A stretch of 64,000 nt of DNA, taken from contig CP075493.1 in the NCBI GenBank assembly GCA_021613535.1, forward strand, positions 7,998,001-8,062,000, read 5' to 3'. The DNA comes from Adineta vaga (taxonomy: Eukaryota > Rotifera). Positions 60,420-64,000 of this stretch are shown here, piece by piece. The position numbers were made by a program, and so were the translations under genes. The notes under the pieces are model-generated. The model ran no database searches and had not been told where the DNA came from. It saw only the letters and a list, made by a program, of their open reading frames with translations. The number at the start of each line of letters is the position of its first letter. Position 1 is the first letter of the stretch.

Positions 60420-62531
60420 ATGCTTCTTGCTAAATTTGTGACACAACGTTGTCTAACTTCTTCGAAACTTATTAACAATGTTTGTCAATCCATGCAACGT
60501 CAAATATCGGCTAAAAAATCTATAGAAAAGATTCCGTTCGTTACATTAAAATATTCTTTCTAATTACTATCTACTTATTATCTATTTAGACCACTACGAC
60601 GAAAGCCTAAATTTGATTCTCTTCATGTCGAAACATTATTGCGATCAGCTGCGGAAGATATAACATTAGAAAATCAATATGAAAAGTAACGATCTTTTTT
60701 TTCATCAATTCCATTGAAACATCTTCTACGATGTCTTCTTAGATTATCGAATATTATATTACCATTAGCTAATTACTCATATGATGAACAATTGGAAGTA
60801 AATCGAAATTTATTTCTATATAGGCAATGACTCTATTTCTATTTCTAGATAAAGCAAGATATAATAGAACAATCATTCGATCAAATAGGAAATGCTATCT
60901 TATGGGATAAACGAATTGATAGTCAAGTTTTAAAATATGTCGAATTTCAAGAAGGGCAATTTTGCCATGTTAAACCAACTATTCCATCAGTATGATTATT
61001 AGTTTTTTCTTGTTGTTGAAATATCTATATATTGTAGCCTATAACTGAACAATATCGCTGTAAGGATGATCTATCGTGTGGTTATAGTATAGATGGACAA
61101 AAAACAATTGGATTTTATATTAAGCCTTCAAATAATAAAAGTAATTTTTTAAATGGTAGTAAAATCATTTCAAGATTTCTTTTTCTAGAATTTTCCAATA
61201 CTCTATGCGTATCACCGATACATCTGAAAAGTATGAAATCAAAACATATATCAGCCATAAAGGTAAGTTTTTTCAAAATCGTATAAAGAAATAGAGGAGG
61301 AGAAAAATTTCTTTTTCAAGCATTTCGATCAATTTCTTAAACAACATTCATTACCTATTTGTACAAATACGAATATATTGAAAAAAGATCAATATTGGCG
61401 TACGATAACATTAAAATCTAACGAACGCGATCATCTAATGATGATTGTTGTTGTTCATCCACAATCATTAAGTAAGGTGCTTTCTGTGAAATTCCCAATG
61501 AACTTTTCATTTTCATCATATTTATTTTCTTTAGAATGAAATTGATCAAATGAAAAAAGATCTATTTAATTATTTCATCGATGGACCTGGTCGTGAATGT
61601 GAAATAAATACTTTGTATTTTCAAACTTGGTAATATATTTGTATGATATTTTTGATTTATGAGAATCTTTCAATCATATTTAGTCCATACGCTCGTTGTA
61701 CAAGTGAAGAAAATCCATTCGAATTGATATATGGTGATGCTTTTCTTTATGAAACATATAATGGAAAGAAATTTCGTATTTCACCTGACTCATTTTTTCA
61801 AACAAACAAACAAGGTTCTGAAATAGTCTATAGAAAAATGATAGAACATGCTCAATTAGATGAAAATACAGTTCTATTAGATATTGGTGCAGGCATTGGT
61901 AAGAAATATGAAATCATCTAATATGATATTCTTTGATGTTTACATTTAGGTGTACAATCTATTATGGCTTCACCGATTGCAAAAAAAATCTATGCCATCG
62001 ATCCTTTGAATTTATGTATTCAAGATGGAAAATTCAATGCCGAGTTAAATAAATGTCGAGATAATATCGAATGGATTTGTGGTTTTGATGAAGCAAATTT
62101 ACATCGAATTTTGAAGAAAATCGGTGATTTACATGGAGATAATTCGCGTATTGTTGCTATTGTTAATCCTTTACGATATAATTTAAGTAAGTTCATACAA
62201 ATACTTAATGAAAACGAGATATATACTTCGAATTTTTTGTTTTAGCGAATAAAACAACTAATATACTTCGTAGTTTACCATCAATTCAACAACTCATCTA
62301 TGTATTAAGTAAAACTGATCAACAAATTATGCATAGTTTCTATGAGTATGTCTATATCATTTGATAAATCTATTCATTACTTATCGATCTGCTCGATTTA
62401 GATTAGCAGCTGGTACACGATCAAAATTACAAGAAGTTGGTCGACCATTCGTTCCTAGTGATATCTATCCAATTGATTTACTTCCACATACAATGCATAC
62501 AGAAGTTGTTGTGAAATGTGTTCGAGTGTAA
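60420..62531 (+). CDS. TRMT2B: TRMT2B-like tRNA/rRNA uracil-5-methyltransferase homologue
   Basis: An SAM-dependent RNA m5U methyltransferase family member. The N-terminus (MLLAKFVTQRCLTSSK) is basic, without acidic residues, like a mitochondrial presequence. Nine or ten exons are phase-consistent, about 500 aa. Landmarks: EQYRCKDDLSCGYS and KTIGFYI, then LYFQTCPYARCTSEENPFEL, FRISPDSFFQTN, the SAM site LLDIGAGIG, VNPLRYNL, and a C-terminal YPIDLLPHTMHTEVVVKC. Human TRMT2B has VNPARAGL and FVSCKLHGES. Here the second becomes YVLSKTDQQI, so serine (AGT, 62308-62310) stands where the cysteine nucleophile should be. Identity as TRMT2 family is strong, but catalysis is doubtful. Confidence 0.88.
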
Positions 62532-62889
62532 ATTAAAACGATATGTTTTCAAAAAAAGAAAATAAAATCATTGATTAATATTGTTGTTTTTGATCACTTA
62601 TATATGATGCTTCTAAATAATGATGGCATCATCTCGTCATAATCATCTATAGAATATCTTTGATAAAGTGAACGAAACCGAGCGTCATCTATTGTCAGTC
62701 AAATTTATAATCTAGAATGAATCATTTTCAAAATCTGATTGGTTTCTTTCTATTTAAGACGGTGTGTAATCTAGTCTAGCTAGCCGATCGACATCGACTC
62801 ATGAATGAATTACTATTCCATTTCGTTGTTTGTATTCTTATCATTTTTACTTTTTTACTTTTAGATCTTTTCTTTCCTCAACTTACTCA
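62532..62889. other. promoter and 5' UTR spacer before NECAP
   Basis: A 358-nt spacer. A TTTTTTACTTTTAG acceptor (about 62863) precedes the NECAP ATG by 26 nt. Confidence 0.55.
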
Positions 62890-63690
62890 ATGGCTTCTAT
62901 TAACGATGATGCATATGAATCAATTGGTCTAGTAAAACCTGAAGTTTATGTATATGTGATACCTCCACGTCAATCAACTACACGTAAACATCGTGCTGCT
63001 GATTGGAAATTAGATACACCTAATTATATATGTCGATTAAAAATAATCTCGAAAGGTGAAAAATGTTTAATACGTTTAGAAGATCGAAATACAGGCGGAC
63101 ATTTTGCTACATGTCCAATTGAAAGTTATCCATCCATAGCTGTTGAAAATGTAGAAGATTCCACACGTTATTTTGTTATTCGTGTTCAAAATGATAACGG
63201 TCAACAAGCATTCTTAGGTATTGGTTTTAATGATCGTTCGGATTCATTCGATTTTAATGTTGCTCTACAAGATCATTTTAAATATTTAAAACAAGCGAAA
63301 CAAATTGAACAAGAAGCTCAACAAACGGCAAGTAATCCTTCACAATCACAACAACCAAAATTAGATTTAAGCTTCAAAGAAGGACAAACAATAAAAATCA
63401 ATTTAAAAAGTAGTTTACCAGGTGATGAACAAACAAAAAAATCTGTTAGAAATGCCAATGAATCTTTTGTTCCCGGAATCTTACCACCTCCACCAGGTTC
63501 ATCAATTCCAAAATTAACACCACCACCTGGTTCATCATTACCAAAATTAACACCACCACCTAGTTCAACCAGTGCAAATGTTGTTCCACAATTATCAACT
63601 ACGGCAGTAGCAGCAACATCACCATCACCACCAAATAATAACAATAATAATACAAATGTTCATTCCGATTTGAGTTGGATGCAATTTTAA
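62890..63690 (+). CDS. NECAP: NECAP endocytosis adaptor (adaptin ear-binding coat-associated protein)
   Basis: A single coding exon of 266 aa (human NECAP1 275). NECAPs bind AP-2 and regulate clathrin-coated vesicle formation. The PHear/PH-like domain (about residues 10-135) carries VKPEVYVYVIPPRQS, RAADWKLDTPNY, LEDRNTGGHFATCP, RYFVIRVQNDNGQQAFLGIG and FDFNVALQDHFKY, all diagnostic. KLDLSFKEGQTIKIN is also conserved. The tail has two tandem PPPGSS-KLTPPP units and ends in a WMQF (WxxF) AP-2 ear-binding motif. The start at 62890 (MASINDDAYESIG) fits family alignment better than the upstream in-frame extension, which lies across a likely splice acceptor. Confidence 0.97.
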   Translation: MASINDDAYESIGLVKPEVYVYVIPPRQSTTRKHRAADWKLDTPNYICRLKIISKGEKCLIRLEDRNTGGHFATCPIESYPSIAVENVEDSTRYFVIRVQNDNGQQAFLGIGFNDRSDSFDFNVALQDHFKYLKQAKQIEQEAQQTASNPSQSQQPKLDLSFKEGQTIKINLKSSLPGDEQTKKSVRNANESFVPGILPPPPGSSIPKLTPPPGSSLPKLTPPPSSTSANVVPQLSTTAVAATSPSPPNNNNNNTNVHSDLSWMQF

Positions 63691-64000
63691 TTCTTTCTTT
63701 TTGATTGATCTTTTTTTGGTGGAAAAAAAAAGCATTGGTAATATTTAACATATGTAGATGTCTATCTTTCTTCTTTCTTTTGTCTTTTCTTATACGTTTG
63801 AAATGTTATGAACAACAAATAAATCAATTCATTATCGATTATTTCACAGAAATCAAACGTATTATATACATATTATTAGAAAGACCTTAGATTTGTATTC
63901 AAACTGATTGATGCATGCATGTTAAAAATGAATCTAAGTTTCGAAAGTCTAAGCTCAACTGTCGGAATCTAATCTTCGGAAACACCATGTCATGTTTAAT
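63691..64000. other. 3' flank of NECAP, nothing recognised
   Basis: 310 nt of AT-rich sequence to the window end, with no coding signal seen. Confidence 0.6.

Overview
This is eukaryotic, animal nuclear DNA. It is AT-rich and gene-dense, with many short GT-AG introns (mostly about 50-65 nt). The conserved gene set is metazoan: a three-repeat Myb, a Caudal/Cdx homeobox gene, animal-type phosphomevalonate kinase, NECAP, SH3BP5, MARF1-like, TEX261, TMX3 and DDX20. Compact genes, tiny introns, many AG acceptors just upstream of start codons (as expected for spliced-leader trans-splicing) and a Merlin-type transposase relic make a bdelloid rotifer the best guess. That assignment is inference. Exon coordinates were read by eye from splice signals and reading-frame continuity.

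Layout: 30-205 is the 5' end of an unknown gene leaving the window. 1643-7362 (-) is an ATP8B-type P4-ATPase lipid flippase. 9924-12501 (+) holds TEX261 and the ER thiol oxidoreductase TMX3. 13487-35551 is rich in secreted and membrane proteins: a chitin-binding/EGF protein, a previously hidden 105-aa secreted or anchored protein, a DUF229 phosphatase-like ectoenzyme, a glycine-rich membrane protein, two unrecognised proteins, a RING/TM protein, initiator tRNA-Met, a very large DOMON-EGF-ShK mosaic, and a mucin-like double-Kunitz protein. 35885-41420 (-) is a tight same-strand block of RPAIN, inositol-3-phosphate synthase, a DHHC palmitoyltransferase and DDX20. A Merlin transposase relic follows, then a C2H2 zinc-finger gene (-) head to head with a Myb gene (+). 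49319-63690 (+) carries PMVK, SH3BP5, Caudal, a LOTUS-repeat MARF1-like gene, TRMT2B-like and NECAP.

Functional links: most neighbours are unrelated housekeeping genes. The strongest contextual signal is two very short intercistronic gaps with an AG acceptor just before the downstream ATG (DHHC to ISYNA1, PMVK to SH3BP5), plus a third slightly longer one (DDX20 to DHHC). These look like spliced-leader operons. Several genes need a one-base correction or an unusual splice to stay open (13487 EGF gene, 33625 Kunitz gene, DHHC 5' end, perhaps RPAIN 5' end). These may be assembly indels or real lesions. I found no CRISPR array, bacterial-type defence system, rRNA, or clearly novel multi-gene system. 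The most novel items are the mosaic extracellular proteins, the hidden small gene, the operon candidates and the TRMT2B-like protein that has lost its nucleophilic cysteine.
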